Source of the DNA: Trileptium ribeirensis
Lineage: Eukaryota > Nematoda > Enoplea > Enoplida > Thoracostomopsidae
Length of the DNA stretch: 64,000 nucleotides
Direction: 5' to 3'
NCBI GenBank assembly: GCA_030248225.1
Contig: JASANE010003459.1
Coordinates: 1 to 64,000 of the forward strand
Below the pieces are notes generated by a model. The model saw only the letters and a program-made list of their open reading frames with translations, was not told where the DNA came from and did not search any database. Positions 9,891 to 23,300 of this stretch are shown here, piece by piece (the first letter of the stretch is position 1; each line of letters starts with the position of its first letter). Both the position numbers and the translations under genes were made by a program.

Positions 9891-12376
9891 TTACTGAATT
9901 TCAATTTCCCTTGCGAAAAAATTTTATGATTAACATTGTGTAATTTTTACTGCACAAATTTCTTCGTTTCGATCATGTTAAACTTACTCTTGTCCCAGGT
10001 AATAAAACCTGTATAGTTATATTCTTTATCAACACTTCTATAACAAATCCCACACCATAAAAAAACTAATGACATTTGAAATTCTCAAAATGTAAAGCAT
10101 TTCGCCGACTCATGAGATTCCTATGCTTTGTTAATTTAATAATGTGAAAAATATGCGAACATGTTCAAGAGTTAATCCATCCACTAGTTTCGAAAGCTTT
10201 TTAAGTTAGAAGGCAAAACTTTTTCTGTCTGAAAAGTACCTTTTCCTACATAACAGTGATAACCATAACACCATTCACAACAAAGCATAGAACTCCGTGC
10301 TAATTTGAAAAGCATGACGAATTTTTTCCACCGCTATAAGACGCCACAGAATTGAGCGGGCCTCTGATAATAGGGGGGTTCACGAGGTTAAGTGTGATCC
10401 CGAGTTCGGGGTTGGGGGAAGGTCAACGGGGAAACAAATATATACACATATATATTAATATAATAATTATTATATGTGTATATTATGTACATTATTTACA
10501 ATGTGTCGTTTCACATACATGAGTATCAGCATTACTTCAGCAAAAAATACCACAATTCACTAAAATTGCAATATTGGTCGGAAATAATTTCTCTGCGCTA
10601 AAATAAAAAATTTAATGGGTCAAACTTAATGTTAGGGGGAGAGGTAGCCAATAGGCGTCAGCGGCCGAACATGGGGCGTCAGCCCACCTTCCCCTATGGC
10701 AGCACCCCGGTAAAAAGTCGCTAGACCGCTAGGTCGTACAGGAAAAATACCAAAAAGATTAATATTATCCAAATTCCCACAAAAGAAGGAAATATTAATC
10801 GTGGTTACTCTTCGTTTCACTCACAAATGCTCTTGAAAGGGGTTTGATGGATAAGTATAGTTAAATATTATATGTCAGCAAAAATACAGATAAGTATTAA
10901 AATGCAAATACAAGAAATTTAAAATTGGAAGGGGGCAGTGTAAAAGACCACTATAAGAGTCTACACACCTTTGTCTTTGCCCTCTTACTATTGCTTATTA
11001 TTATCTATCTATCTAAGGGGTTTGTGGTTTCTCTCCGAGAAACCAGCACTAAGCAGCTGAATAACAGTTTATTAAATGTTTTAAAGAATGTTTAAAGCTA
11101 AGGATGGCCAGGTCTCATTCAAAAACTGAATGCCTGGCTGTAAATGAATTAGAATCGTCCAAAATATTCTCAATTCAACTACGCAGTAGGTTTTTGGATT
11201 ATATTGGTCTGGCTTTGATGGCCCAACAACAAAAGCCTACATTTGTTCAGTGTATTCTCGCTATGTTTTCCTACGTAAAACTGTGGGACCTTATTAGACA
11301 TAAAGCAGAAGAGTGAACTTTTCATTACAGTCAAATATTACTGGCATCTCCAAAGTGGAGATGGCGATGCCCACTAGCATTTTTCGGTGCCCTCTGGCTA
11401 ATTTTTTGGCTTTCCTCCTGGTAAAAACAACCCTATCGATATAAAAACTTGTCAAAATTTTTACAAAATTCTTTTCTGACGTTAAAGTTTGATACATACG
11501 AGAGAAAAAGTGGTTCAAATGTTGGCTTTATCCTTAAAAGAGACGTTTTTGAACAGTTTTGAGTCCATTTTTAGCAATATTAGCGGCCTTCGCTGAAAAA
11601 TATTAAGTTTTTAAAAAATTTTAGATTTAGGCCCTTTGCTCCCGCGGTTCAAGCCATAGGGCCCATCTGACCCCCATGGCAAAATCCGGCGCTCCCATTT
11701 CCAAACTGGATGGACCCCGATTCACGCGCCTTCGCAAAATTTAAGGCTAATAGAAACGCTATTATTATTAAATTTTGCTTAAATTGATTGGTGCGTTCAT
11801 TTTCGGATGTGATTTATAAAAGACAATGCTTCAAATCTATACTGTTGAGCAATTATTTAAAATAGTTTCCATTCATCTATAAGCAGTAATTTGTTTTCAT
11901 TTCCACCTTTATTCCGGAAGACTGGATAAAAGATATGATACGCCCTAAGATATACAAGCGAAACTCTAGGGTAAGCCTAGCAACTACTCAAAACAATGTG
12001 TTGCATATTTCATGGGCCTTCTCCATATTTTATCTCCATGTGAGATGAAAGGTGCCTCGAGTTTTTTGAAACCCCGAAGGTAGTTCCTTGAATAAATATT
12101 TATTGAAACGTTGAAATTTATAGTCTTGAATTTGTGACTGGTGGCGAATCCCATTAAAATCGTCAGAAACACGCAAAAACGAGCAAGGATCAATATTCTT
12201 TGAACTGACCATCACTTGTTTATTTCTACATTCGTCCAGAATAAGGAGTCACCCCATAAATGGTTCCCCCTGTTCGTCACTAACCCCATAAATTTTTGTC
12301 AAACAAAGAAACTAGTGAATATGTTTTGCTTTTTTATTATCACTGCCAAAATGTTAGCTTTACTACTTCAAAATAC
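9891..12376. other. No supported gene
   Basis: Contains a family G copy (about 10150-10335), a short GC-rich stretch (10340-10430) and short open frames at 11104-11316 (+) and 11984-12215 (-). None has a recognisable domain or convincing splice sites. Confidence 0.35.
10150..10335 (+). repeat. Dispersed repeat family G, copy 3
   Basis: CTAGTTTCGAAAGC, TTTTTCTGTCTGAAAAG and AGCATAGAACTCCGTGCTAA follow the order of the copy at 2690-2960. Confidence 0.45.
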
Positions 12377-12538
12377 CTTCATCGGCATCGACAACGGTTA
12401 TTGCCGGAAAACATGACGTTCCATCAACCTCGTGTTCGGTAGAAGAGCTCATCGAGACATTGTGACCACTAGCATTCCCAATGCTTTCGGCGAAACTCCC
12501 TCTTGATCGACGTCGTAGATCATTATTTATCAACACAC
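12377..12538 (-). CDS. Isolated exon, Ser-rich, of an unidentified minus-strand gene
   Basis: GTTTTAG acceptor, GTATTT donor, phase 1 to phase 1, open for 54 codons. Contains a basic start (NDLRRRSRGSF) and MSSSTEHEVDGTSCFPAIT. Composition matches the Tudor gene's linkers, and SC.PAI recalls exon 16 there. Its exit is phase-compatible with the exon at 6149-6334 (G|GT = Gly). No domain is recognised. Confidence 0.45.
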
Positions 12539-13689
12539 CTAAAACAAATTACAGCTATTTTTCATGCTTTTACGTAACGAAAGCCACGAACGACAAGACA
12601 AGTGAAAGCAATATAACTCACAAACTGGCCTATACACAACGAGCCAGTGCATCCGAACTTTTCGGAGTCGCGACGTTCGCCAAATTTACCGGTAGTTCGC
12701 ATTCACACACTCAAAATCCCCTTAATTAATAAACCAACGATTTTATACCCCCATAAATTAATATACTCTGCATGCGTAATATTTTTATATAAATTACTGC
12801 TATTAACTTCTGCCACTAAAACACTGCATTAAACCTGAAAATATTTGTATCCTGGAAATATAACTATACAGCATAATAGAAATTTATACCCGTCACTTTG
12901 AAATTACCAATACACATAAACAGTGCAATGCCTCTAAATAACACGCCCGATTACGGAACTTTGTAGACAAAGCTATAAGAAATAATCACTAGTCGGTAGT
13001 GGAACTACATTTGTGAGCGGAGCTGGGGCTGTGGCATTACGAATGTACTCAATTTTATGTCCTTGTAACGACATTGCATAGGGCATAGGGCTTTATCATT
13101 GGTAAAAATATTATATTTGAATTCTTCGAACTACAAAACCTATAGTGGTTTGATCGAAACGACTCTATTTCAATAAATAACACAAATATTGCAAAAAATT
13201 TTATTTTAGCTGCATAAGCTTAACTAATTACTAATTAATCACTCAAAATGTTTTAATCCCAAATATCAGGTGCACACTCTGACATGATAGGCTTTCAAAC
13301 AAAAAAAAGTTTTTTAAAATCGGTTCAGTCGTTCTTGAGATCCGTCGGACCGAACGAACGGACGGACATCGACCTTTTTACTCCCAGACAGAAAATAAAA
13401 ACGCTTTGCTCAGCTTCGCCTCGCTTCGCTCAATAATAGAAAATATAGCGATATAGGGTTTGTGAAACACATTTATAAGCATGAATTACGAAGCCCGAGC
13501 AGGCAGACAACGAAGCAGATGTGTGCTCCAAATCACAATCTACTGGCCTCTCCATTATTGGCATAGGGATTCCCCCAAACCTATTCATCGAAACCCCCAT
13601 GTTCGCTTCATCCCACTCCATAAATTCCCCATGTTTGATGTTTATCCAGAACACAAAAATAAAAATAAGTGGTGTAAAATATTACTTAC

Positions 13690-13822
13690 CGACTCCTAAT
13701 AATACCATCAATGCCGAAAATGGATAATACACATAGCAAAAACCAACTGGCAATAAATATGCCAAAAATTAGCGTAAAAATATAAATTTCGCCGCCCCCC
13801 CACTTCCACTCGAGATTTTCCT
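13690..13822 (-). CDS. Isolated exon encoding a membrane segment
   Basis: Strong acceptor (TTTATTTTTAG) and perfect donor (GTAAGTAA) bound a 133-bp segment open in the frame ENLEWKWGGGEIYIFTL then IFGIFIASWFLLCVLSIFG. About 25 consecutive hydrophobic residues suggest a transmembrane helix. Phase 1 in, phase 2 out. I found no matching neighbour exon, so the gene is incomplete and unidentified. It may be a chance open stretch. Confidence 0.4.
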
Positions 13823-13904
13823 CTAAAAATAAACAACGGGGCACAATGAAGATCGCTAGTTTTCTCGGCAAGGGAAAGGCCTGAATACGAAGACTATTAC
13901 GTCG

Positions 13905-15180
13905 GTGATGCTACCAAGGGTCGATGATATTTTACTGAACAGTATGACGCTCTTCAGCTGTTGCGTGTTAAGTCTGCATGCATGTCGTGGTGCTGCTCGC
14001 GTTGTCTCCCTGTATTCCAAATTGTCCCGTATATTTCGTCGGGGGGATTCCCTTCTGTATTTCGTCGGGGGGAATTCCCTTCTGTATTTCGTGGGGTCTA
14101 TGTCTAACCACATAATTAAATTACACCATTGTCGCTGTTTAAATGTGGCAGCGTTATTTTTCTTGTGTAGACATACCATGATTTACGAGTATCTACACCA
14201 TAAGGTTTTTTGGACCCACAGGTGCGTCTGGACCCAAATATTTTTACGCGGACCCAAAAAATTTTTGCTGGACCCAGGACAGCTTCGGCTTAGGAGACAT
14301 AGGGTCTGCTAATAAATTCTATAACGAAGTGCAGGCTTTCAGCCGTTTGTGCTTACATCTGTATATAATTGCTTGCTGCTGGTTTCAAGGACGGCACTCA
14401 TCGTTTATCCTGGATTGGGATACGCAGAGAACAATTATTTATAAATTTGTAAATATATAATAATGTCAAATTGCGTTTCGTAATTACGTTTGTTTATTGT
14501 GTAAAATTCCGTGAAATTCTCGAGCCAAAAATTTTAAGTCTGGAGCCAGCGTTTAAGGTCTGGAACCAGCGTTTAAGGTCTGGATCCAGGGTCCATTTTG
14601 AAAAAACCCTGAGCCACATTGCAATATCATTTTATTTCAAAAAACAGTGTTACGTGGTTTATGCAGGTACATATTTTAGAAATTGTAATACCACGTGCAT
14701 CTCAGCACATGATTCGTCACGAGCATTAATGGTCCCATAACGATAAGACCTCCAAGTTCAAAGATGACATCATCCAAAATTACAAAAGTTTTAGAAAAAA
14801 CCAGTGTTCTGCAGAACCCAAAGGTGATGCCGAAGACTGCGTTGAACATAGCTGCTTCATGACTCAGGGCAGTTTTCATTCTAAACCCATGGATAATTAA
14901 AAACATACATTTCTAACTAAATATAACAATGCGACATTAAAACAGCGAAAATGGTGTAATAAGTAATATAGACCCCATCACGAAATAGAGGTGGGGAATT
15001 GCCCCCAAGAAATATGGGGGAAATTAGTCCCCCATCATAAAGTTCACTGAATGAATGAACCATCTCCCATGAAATACTTGGAGGAACAGCGCAAAACGCA
15101 ACGCGACATCCATACAGACTTAACACACAACAAATGAATGGTGTCATATTCTCCAGTAAAATATCGACTCTTGCTAATAC
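13905..15180. mobile_element. Foldback-type element with long imperfect inverted repeats
   Basis: The arm at about 13905-14165 is the inverted counterpart of the arm at about 14920-15180. Shared landmarks are GTCGATGATATTTTACTG, TGTTAAGTCTG, the GGGGGA/ATTTCGT run and TTACACCATT. Arms are about 260 bp and roughly alignable; the loop of about 750 bp holds repeated GGACCCA and GGAGCCAG words. Both arms have short related open frames (for example CCVLSLHACRG / CCVLSLYGCRV) read from opposite strands. No transposase seen. Confidence 0.6.
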
Positions 15181-15224
15181 TAAACGAAGCGAAATAGCCA
15201 GTAGCTATTATTAGTTGAATTCTG

Positions 15225-15310
15225 AATGTAGTTAACGAAACGAACGAAGTACAGAATTCTTACTAGCCGCATAGTGGTGAAACTTGGCATTGTCCGTTAG
15301 CGAGTTTTGA
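15225..15310 (+). repeat. Dispersed repeat family S, copy 1
   Basis: AATTCTTACTAGCC..AGTGGTGAAACTTG..ATTG. Similar copies: 17815-17895 (same orientation), 34075-34150 and 54330-54420 (inverted). Possibly the end of a transposon. Confidence 0.45.
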
Positions 15311-15379
15311 AGGTGACCCGAATAACTTAACTTGTCTCAACTTTCCTCATTTGTAGGAACTCTATTTGTGTCATTTAGT

Positions 15380-15990
15380 TAGTTGCTAAGCCCAATTCTA
15401 TCATCTACCCTTGAAAAGTGGGTCGACGGACACGGGCCGAGTCACCAAGAGGACGAAAAATCAGGGTATTTATTGCTTCTCGACAACCGATATAAATATC
15501 TGAGTCAAACTGAATTCATTGTAGATCAAATAAGCCTCTATACGCGGCTCTTTCAGAATGTAGGATTTGAGTCGAAAACGGCTTTTGAATGGGCCCATGA
15601 AACATTTGAGTCGAAAACAGCTCAATATCTCCGTAAGCGCTCGAGCTATGTGGATGCTATTGAGCTCATGTTGTTGACAAATCCTATCTCTATTTATCTG
15701 AAAAATGTTTTGTGATTACTTACACAAAAAACCGGCTTTTGAATGGGATCCGAAATACACTAAAACGGCAATACCCCAGCAACCACTCGAGCTATATGAG
15801 TAGTCTTGGTCTCATTTCGCAATTTCACATTGCAGCGGGCATATCTCCTCAACTATTCAACCTGCATGGCTGAAACAGCTCATTTTGAAGTTGAAGTTGA
15901 TGCATGGAAGATGATATTTTGTAAACTTGGATTGTTGTATACAGCTCGCCGAATTGCATATTTTAACATTCAGAATTCACCACCTCGGCG
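15380..15990 (+). repeat. Diverged dispersed repeats with short open frames
   Basis: The 110-aa plus frame (15383-15715, TTG start) is internally repetitive (two GAGTCGAAAAC..GCT units), and the same text recurs diverged at 15730-15800 and at 18200-18290. I read it as a repeat, not a gene. Confidence 0.35.
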
Positions 15991-16308
15991 ATAATACAAA
16001 CTACAAAGTATACCTTATGGGGTATAATTTCAGAAGTATATAATAATGTTTATCCCATTATTTTCCTTCGTCTTTTCAATACTTTTAAAAATTTATTCAT
16101 CATGTAAAATATTAATTACAGTATTCATTAAGCAGTTATGTAAAAATTATTATTGATAATATAAAAAATGTTGCAATGTTCGCCTGTCTATGTAAACATT
16201 ACTTATAAAGCACAAAGTAGTTGAAAGTAGTGAGTGAAACCACCGGAGTGAAGAATTATTATGTAAACATCGCTTATGAAATACAGGCTAATAAAATCAA
16301 TCTCCACT

Positions 16309-16797
16309 GCTAATTCACATTTATTCAATAGCTTTCACGTATTAATTAGGCCAGTCTACAGACTTTCGTGAATTGCGGAATGTCAACTTTGTGGGAAACG
16401 TTTATTCTCGTAGGAAAATTCAATGGGCGCGCTAATTCACATTTATTCAATAGTTTTCACGTATTAATTAGGCCAGTCTACAGACTTTCGTGAATTGCGG
16501 GATGTCAACTTTGTGGGAAACGTTTATTCTCGTAGGAAAATTCAATGGGCGCGCTAATTCACATTTATTCAATAGTTTTCACGTATTAATTAGGGCAGTC
16601 TACAGACTCGTGAATTGCGGGATGTCAACTTTGTGGGAAACGTTTATTGTCGTAGGAAAATTCAATGGGTGCGCTAATTCACATTTATTCAATAGTTTTC
16701 ACGTATTAATTAGGCCTGTCTACAGACTTTCGTGAATTGCGGGATGTCAACTTTGTGGGAAACGTTTATTCTCGTAGGAAAATTCAATGGGCGCGGG
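16309..16797 (+). repeat. Tandem repeat, 4 copies of about 122 bp
   Basis: TAATTCACATTTATTCAATAG recurs at 16311, 16433, 16555 and 16675. Units are nearly identical, the first is the most diverged. A short plus-strand open frame spans it only because of the repeat. Confidence 0.9.
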
Positions 16798-16915
16798 GAC
16801 AAAATTTGCTACATATTTGTTACATATTTCCTTATTTTCATGTAGTTTCAACTGTTGCAAAAATATTTTTAGGCTGTAAAACAACGTTTTAGCATTTTAA
16901 TTAAAATGACTATAA
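16797..16915 (+). repeat. Dispersed repeat family R, partial copy
   Basis: ACATATTTCCTTATTTTCATGTAG and GTAAAACAACGTTTTAG match the copies at 30-150 and 47530-47670. It lies in the probable 3' UTR or flank of the Tudor gene. Confidence 0.5.
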
Positions 16916-16943
16916 ATATTTATCATACCGAAAAATTAGAGAC

Positions 16944-16949
16944 TTTAAT
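16944..16949 (-). promoter_or_regulatory. Likely polyadenylation signal ATTAAA of the Tudor gene
   Basis: On the minus strand ATTAAA lies about 12 bp after the TAA of exon 17. It is a common variant of AATAAA. The 3' UTR would run into a dispersed repeat copy (16797-16915). Confidence 0.4.
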
Positions 16950-16960
16950 AAATCATGAAT

Positions 16961-17388
16961 TTAGTTGGACACACGAGGGCGTTTCGGCGAGTTAGGCGAA
17001 TACGGCGATTTGAATGGTGGTGGAGGGGTGGAAAGCCCAGATGAAACTTTTTTCAAGTAAAAATTAAGTTTACCCGTAGTTGCTTGCCGGCTAACACCAG
17101 GACCATAATCTAGCGCCCCTAATCGAGCGTCCAACGAATGAGGTTCGACACGAGTTGCGCTGTAAGCAGGAGTAGTTGCAATTGGTACTTGAGCAACTGA
17201 CATAGAGGGAAGTATCACCGGAGCCATGAGCTCAACCGGAATAGCACTGACCGTTGGAAATGCATTTCTTGTTGGCGCTAAATCGATAGGAAATTCAGCA
17301 ATGTTTGATACCTGCGAGGTTGATTGAAGAGACGTATTCAGCGGCGATGTTGTCATCGAAGACTCACCAAGTCCCAAATACACGCAGT
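16961..17388 (-). CDS. Tudor gene exon 17: terminal Ser/Pro-rich exon
   Basis: Acceptor ATTTAAG; phase 1 entry G|AC matches the exit of exon 16. Encodes Ser/Thr/Pro/Val-rich sequence ending in a Pro-rich, basic tail (STPPPPFKSPYSPNSPKRPR) and TAA at 16963-16961. The Pro-rich/basic end could be a docking or nuclear-import peptide. An ATTAAA polyadenylation-type hexamer follows 12 bp after the stop, supporting a real 3' end. Confidence 0.75.
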
Positions 17389-20300
17389 CTTAAATAAATA
17401 AAACACTATATCCTCGAATAGCTTTAAATATCTTTACATTACAACAAAGACAACGATAAAAATATTTCGCAAGCGATAGTGAAGCGAAGCGACTTACCGA
17501 GTATGGTTCATCTCTAGTTGTTAGCATATCAGGTTCGTCAATCCTAAACCCATTGAAAACGTCCGAAAAAGCAATATTTGAAATATTTGTGCAGGTATAT
17601 TTAGCGGGCCGAAAGACCCAAATATAAATCATCCTTAATGCCCTGCTAGCTATAAATAAGACATAATACATTGTGGGAATCGGTTTGGTTGACCAACCAT
17701 AAACCAATTGAAATCTCTAAGAACACATTAATGTCAGGTTGACCTATATTACATAATAACTCAGTATTTAAAAGTATTCAATCAGCATGACTGAATTTAA
17801 AGTGTAATGCATGAAACGAGTGAAGCGAAGAATTCTTACTATCCCGGCAGTGGTGAAACTTGACATTGCCAGTTTTTTGGTTTTAGGGTGACACGCATAA
17901 CTCAACTTTGGCTGAGAGGATTGAGTCTCACAACAGTTGTTTTGTGATAACTCAAATTTAGTTAGGCGCGAAGCCAGATTCCACCCGAAGGGACTCGGTC
18001 ATGTCGCGAAGGAGCCCGAATAAACATGTCTTTATTTGTACGTCGACTACATGTACATATCTTAGTTAAATTGAGTATCATTTTGTATATATAGAAAATA
18101 AAAACCTAAAGACTTTTTAATTATAATCTTCTAGGAGCTCACTCGCTAAGAAAAATTAGGCTCTTTTAAGATGTATAGTTAAGCTCATAAGAGGTTTTAA
18201 TAGGCTCGGCCCATGACACACAAAATACACGAAACTAGCAATATATCCGCAAATAGTCGAGCTACATCGGTGTTTTTGTAAGCTAAATCATCCTTTATGT
18301 AGATGTAAATAATGCAAGTGTGCTAGCAGCATTATTTACGTTTCAGGCTAAAGTCAAAACAGGTTTTCCAATGAGCCCATGGGAATCCAAAACATACGAC
18401 AACGGCAATATTCTATATGGTTGGTATTTGTAACATTTTTTAAAGCAATCCAACCTGTAAATAGTAAAAATACAAAGTAAAAAGTGCCACTATTGTCGTT
18501 ATTTACGCTACAAATTCGGATTAGAGTTCTTCGGCAATTTTGGCCACCCCCAATTCTACACCCATTGATTGGAACGCACAATGGTGGACTGCATATCCTA
18601 CCATTTTTGGCATTTTTTTTTCATTTTATAATTAAAAACTAAGTTTCTCCCCCCAGAAATTTTCGGCACCAAAATATACCCACATCTCCCTGTTTTCGGC
18701 GCCCTCCGATCGTGAATCGAGGAGCATGCACCTGATGCCAAGTTGTATACTATGATGCATAATATTTTTCATGCCTCAGGTAAGCCACAATAATGACGAT
18801 CGCCAGACAATGTGGAAATTTGACACACCCCTACGGTTGGAGCTGTACAAGATAAAGTACACACAGGAAGTAGACATAATTATAATTAAAACGTACCCGA
18901 AGAAGCACGACTAGTCGTGTCGTCACCATCACCATCGACATATATTGTCTCGGTATTACAGTACTTGCCACCAGAGCGAATATTTCTATTCCCAGCAGCT
19001 ACTGTGGTATCATTTTTGGCGGTGTTCAAAAACGCAATAGCTGGAATGCCACAACTGTCGTCATTTTGCGATTGTCGCTGCATTTCGTCGTTGCTACTTG
19101 GTTTTGATCCGTCGACAGCTATGACACCTAGTTGTGCCGAAGAATAATCTTCAACAGCTGTTGGCATCATTGCACGATTGTCACTGCAATATTACAACAA
19201 CACTAGTAACTAGTTAACGTAATAAATTACAAAAAGTGAGCGGAGCAACAGGCCATGTATTTGGTATCGTATTTGTGTGTACATGTGTTTCAACTAACTA
19301 TTTAATCATATATAATAAGGATCACGTTTAGGCAATTGATGTCAAATCCACCATACAAAAAACTCGCTGGCTAAAAAAATTAGGTAATTAGTAACATCAA
19401 CTAATTAGCTAATTAATTACCTAATTAGCACCCATGATAAAATCTTAGAGCTTTAAAAGCCACATATTCAAAATCAGCGGCATCGAAATCCCTTGACCGT
19501 AACAAATTAGCAATTTCGAAAAGATTTTAAAATTTGCATAAAATTACCTAATTAGCTAGTTAATTAATCAACTAATTACCATATACGGCCAGGTTTTAGA
19601 GCTTCAGAAATCTCATATTCGAGATCAGCGACATAGAAAACACCCGGATACAATGTATTTTTAACTTTTGAGCACTTTGAAAATTTTCAAAAATAGCAAT
19701 TAACAATTAATTAGTAATTAGCTAATTAACTAACTAATTAGCACGTTTTTAACTTCCTCGAATAGCAAATAACCAAAAGATCCACAATCACCACGGCGAA
19801 ATGAAGTATATACACCAAAATAAAAGCTTTACACTAATTATATATTGAAAAATATGCAATTTTTGTTTGAAAATGCTAAAAATAGGGTAACAAGCTCAAC
19901 TAATTAGATAATTAATTAACCAAAGCAAATTTTGACAAAATCTATGTCTTGCACCTGTCCGATATTAGGCCTTTCAAACAAAAAAGTTTTTATTAAAAAA
20001 CGGTCCAGTAGTTATTGAGGAGTTCAACGGACGGACGGACAGACGGTGCCGAATTTTACCCTTCTGACGAAAACAAAAACGGACTCTGTGAAGGGTACTA
20101 AAATAAGGTAAAATGGGGAAAAACCCACATTTTGACCCCTTACCAAAGAACCAGACCCCAAATCAAAATACGCTTGGGGATATACACGGTCAACCGACTA
20201 TGCCGGTTCGAATGAGCCCAAGATCATAAAAATCGGTTAAGTCGTTCCCGAGTTATGGCCGATCATACACACACAGACGGAATTTAAAAGATTTCAAAGC

Positions 20301-23300
20301 TGGAACACACAATCTCCACTACGTTCTGAAAAATATCAAAATATATGTACCCGAAAATATGTACATTTAATAAATTTTGGTGCCTACACTGCACATTTTA
20401 AACCTACTGCTGCACAACAGAACGAATCGCTAATGCATACTGATTAAATATGAATGTAACCATAAAATCAACGTTTTTCTCTTGCTAACTGTTTTAAGGC
20501 GATCGCTCAATGGCCATAAACAGGAAACCAATTTGTTCAAATTTTTGAAAATTATTTTCTAGCATATTGTTTCTAAACGTTGGCTCGCAGTTCTAAAAAG
20601 CCTGCTCTAGCAAAAATTTCTCGCAAAAGCACAGTTAGAGCTCTCGATTAGTGGATCCTGCTTTTGATCCGTTTGTAAGAAACGATAAAACTCAAAATTT
20701 CGAGATATCAAGTATATACTACCAAAACGCCAAATCGGTGTTTATATTCTGAATTCAGCAAAAATGCGATACAACAAAATGCTTTTTATGAAAAATAAAA
20801 AAATAAAATCAAAAAATGTTTTCGTCTGGTAATGAACTAACGTTTGGCAACAAACAGTGACCAGACAAAAAGTTTCGGTTCGCTCAGACTCTAGCACGTG
20901 GAAACCATTCGCTTGAATTATAAAAACTATTTCAATAATAAAATATATTAAAACGTTATTTTCTTCATAATAATTAAGAATCAGCAACATTATGGTTTTA
21001 CGTGTACTAAAATTGTATATCGCAACTATGAATATATACCCGAATAATTATATTAGTAATTATATATAAATAATAATAAGCCAATTATATAGATTACAAA
21101 ATTAGTAATAAATTAACAAAAAATAAGCAAAATTTTAACAAAGATTGCGAAAAATTGGCAATTATTGGGCAAAGATTTTGAAAAATTGGACAAAAATTGG
21201 GTGAACGAAAGTTGTGATGTTCAAAAAGAAAATTTTAGGGTTCAAGAGTAGGAGAAAGTGCCATATAGGGTCCTGCTCGGCCAATAATGGGGCAGTCCCA
21301 CTGCACCCTATAAAAATCTTAGCAGAAATTATAATATTTGCTTTACCAAGTTTTACTTTGGTAACAGCTTCACAATGAAACGACAGCCACAATATCCAAA
21401 ATCAAGTTATTAATAATATATTCTCAAAAAAGCTCCTCTAACCATGTTTGTCGTTGCCGTATGGTATTCCTTTTTGTTGTGGCTCGAATACCAGGCACAC
21501 CGCGTAGCCGGTTCCGCATTTTTTGCTTCTGCCACCTCTGCGTACTCGTCTTATATGGCGATAGGGTAGACTGACTGAACCACCGAGCCGCTTTTTTACC
21601 CGTGGGACCGTAAGATCGTTGATTATTTCGATGACTTGTGGCTGCGCTCTCAGAAACACCTTCACTGTTAGCTATAGCGAGTTGTTCAGAGCCTTTTGTC
21701 GTTTTAGCTGCATCCAGCCTGACGAGATCATCATCCGAAAAGCCCGAAAAAGACTCTTCGTCTGTGTTACGCAATTCACCGGCTTTATTGGAACTGCGAC
21801 TTGCTCCTCGATCAACACTACCCCTGCCAATGCCCCCAGTCGAAGAACCACGTTTCTGATGTCTGTTCCGCTGCCGTATAGTAGAGAGCGTACGTGCATC
21901 GCCTATTGTGACAGGTTTTCCTAAAAATACAATATGTTTAGAAAGAAGCAAAAAAAATTTCAAACAAATAAAACGTGATACAATAGATATTATTAAAACA
22001 AAAGAGTTCAAGCAACAAACGCGTAACGCGTTTCTCAAACAAACATCTATCTGCCATGACTATGAACTATGTGTATTGGTATGCGGCAAAACGACTCTTA
22101 AAGGAAACTTGCAATTATTTGTAAATAATTTATAGACATCGTGGCCTCTCCGCAGAGGGGAAGGGTGCCAACAGGATTTTGGCGGCTCCACCAGATGATT
22201 TGAGGTGACACAAAAAATGATCGCCCGAATAAAAAACAGTTGAAACAAACTTCAATACTACACCTTATATTTATTCTGTTTATAACCACATATTAAGTAA
22301 AACGAAGTGCTGTGTTCAGAAATGCACATTTTCAGTATTTAAATAACGTATATGCAACAAAAACAACGATATACATGTTGTAAATACATGCAAAGCACGA
22401 AAAAATGCAATTCCGCCAGTTGACCTGGGGGTACGGTTTCCGACAGGTAACCTTTTGTGAAATTCCCCGCAAGTACTTTCAGTACCCCAGGTTTCAGCTG
22501 GGGGCGCGGGGTGCCTCTAAAATGTTGGTCATGTGGAGAGGCCAGATTATTTGGTGTAATATATTTTAAAGCTGCCATAAATATACTCTCTGTCAGAAAT
22601 GTCTATAGGCATCAACTTCTGAAATTTTGAACACACTTCAGCATACACTTCTCAGTCTTTCAATAGATCTTAAAATATTTTTCCAACGGGTAATTTGAAC
22701 AATTTCCAACATGTTTCCAGCAAAGTGAACAATTGCATCAGTATCTTAGCAATTTTTTTATTATTTTCTTCATTTTACGCCTTGGATCACAATGAACAGT
22801 ATTATCCAACACTGTTCCAACAAATGTCCAACACGTTTACAGTGATATTTGAACAGGATTCGAACAAAAAATATAGTTCTCAAAAGCACAATGATTCTTT
22901 CTGGCAAACACCGTACTTAAAACACCAGAAAATAAACTATTTTTAAAGACAATGTTAATTTGAATACTTATTTATAAATAACGATAACATTAAATATATT
23001 AAATAATTAATTAATTAAATAATAATACTAAAATAAAATAACTTCTCGTAAAAGATACGTCACAACTATTTGTGCTGCAATATCCCAACGTTTAAGTGTC
23101 TCCAAACCATATACATAATAAACTGTCCAATAATCTCACCCTTCAACAGCGCCGGCCGGCGGGCCTTCCGAAAATGACTAAATGATGGCTTCGGAAGGGG
23201 CATTAATCCGTCACGGGATGATAAAACTTTCAACGGCAAACCGTGGCTAGCAGTAGCGTTGTTGGTTCGGGACTGCATTTTAGCGGTGGAGCGTTGTTGC

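Noticed and set aside
13430..13654. 74-aa minus frame as the exon after the membrane segment
   Set aside because: No acceptor near its start, and it contains the ACATGGGG words of a dispersed repeat.
16490..16735. 81-aa plus-strand open frame
   Set aside because: Runs through the 122-bp tandem repeat and repeats its own text.
21619..21924. 101-aa plus-strand frame opposite exon 15
   Set aside because: Shadow of the better supported minus-strand exon.
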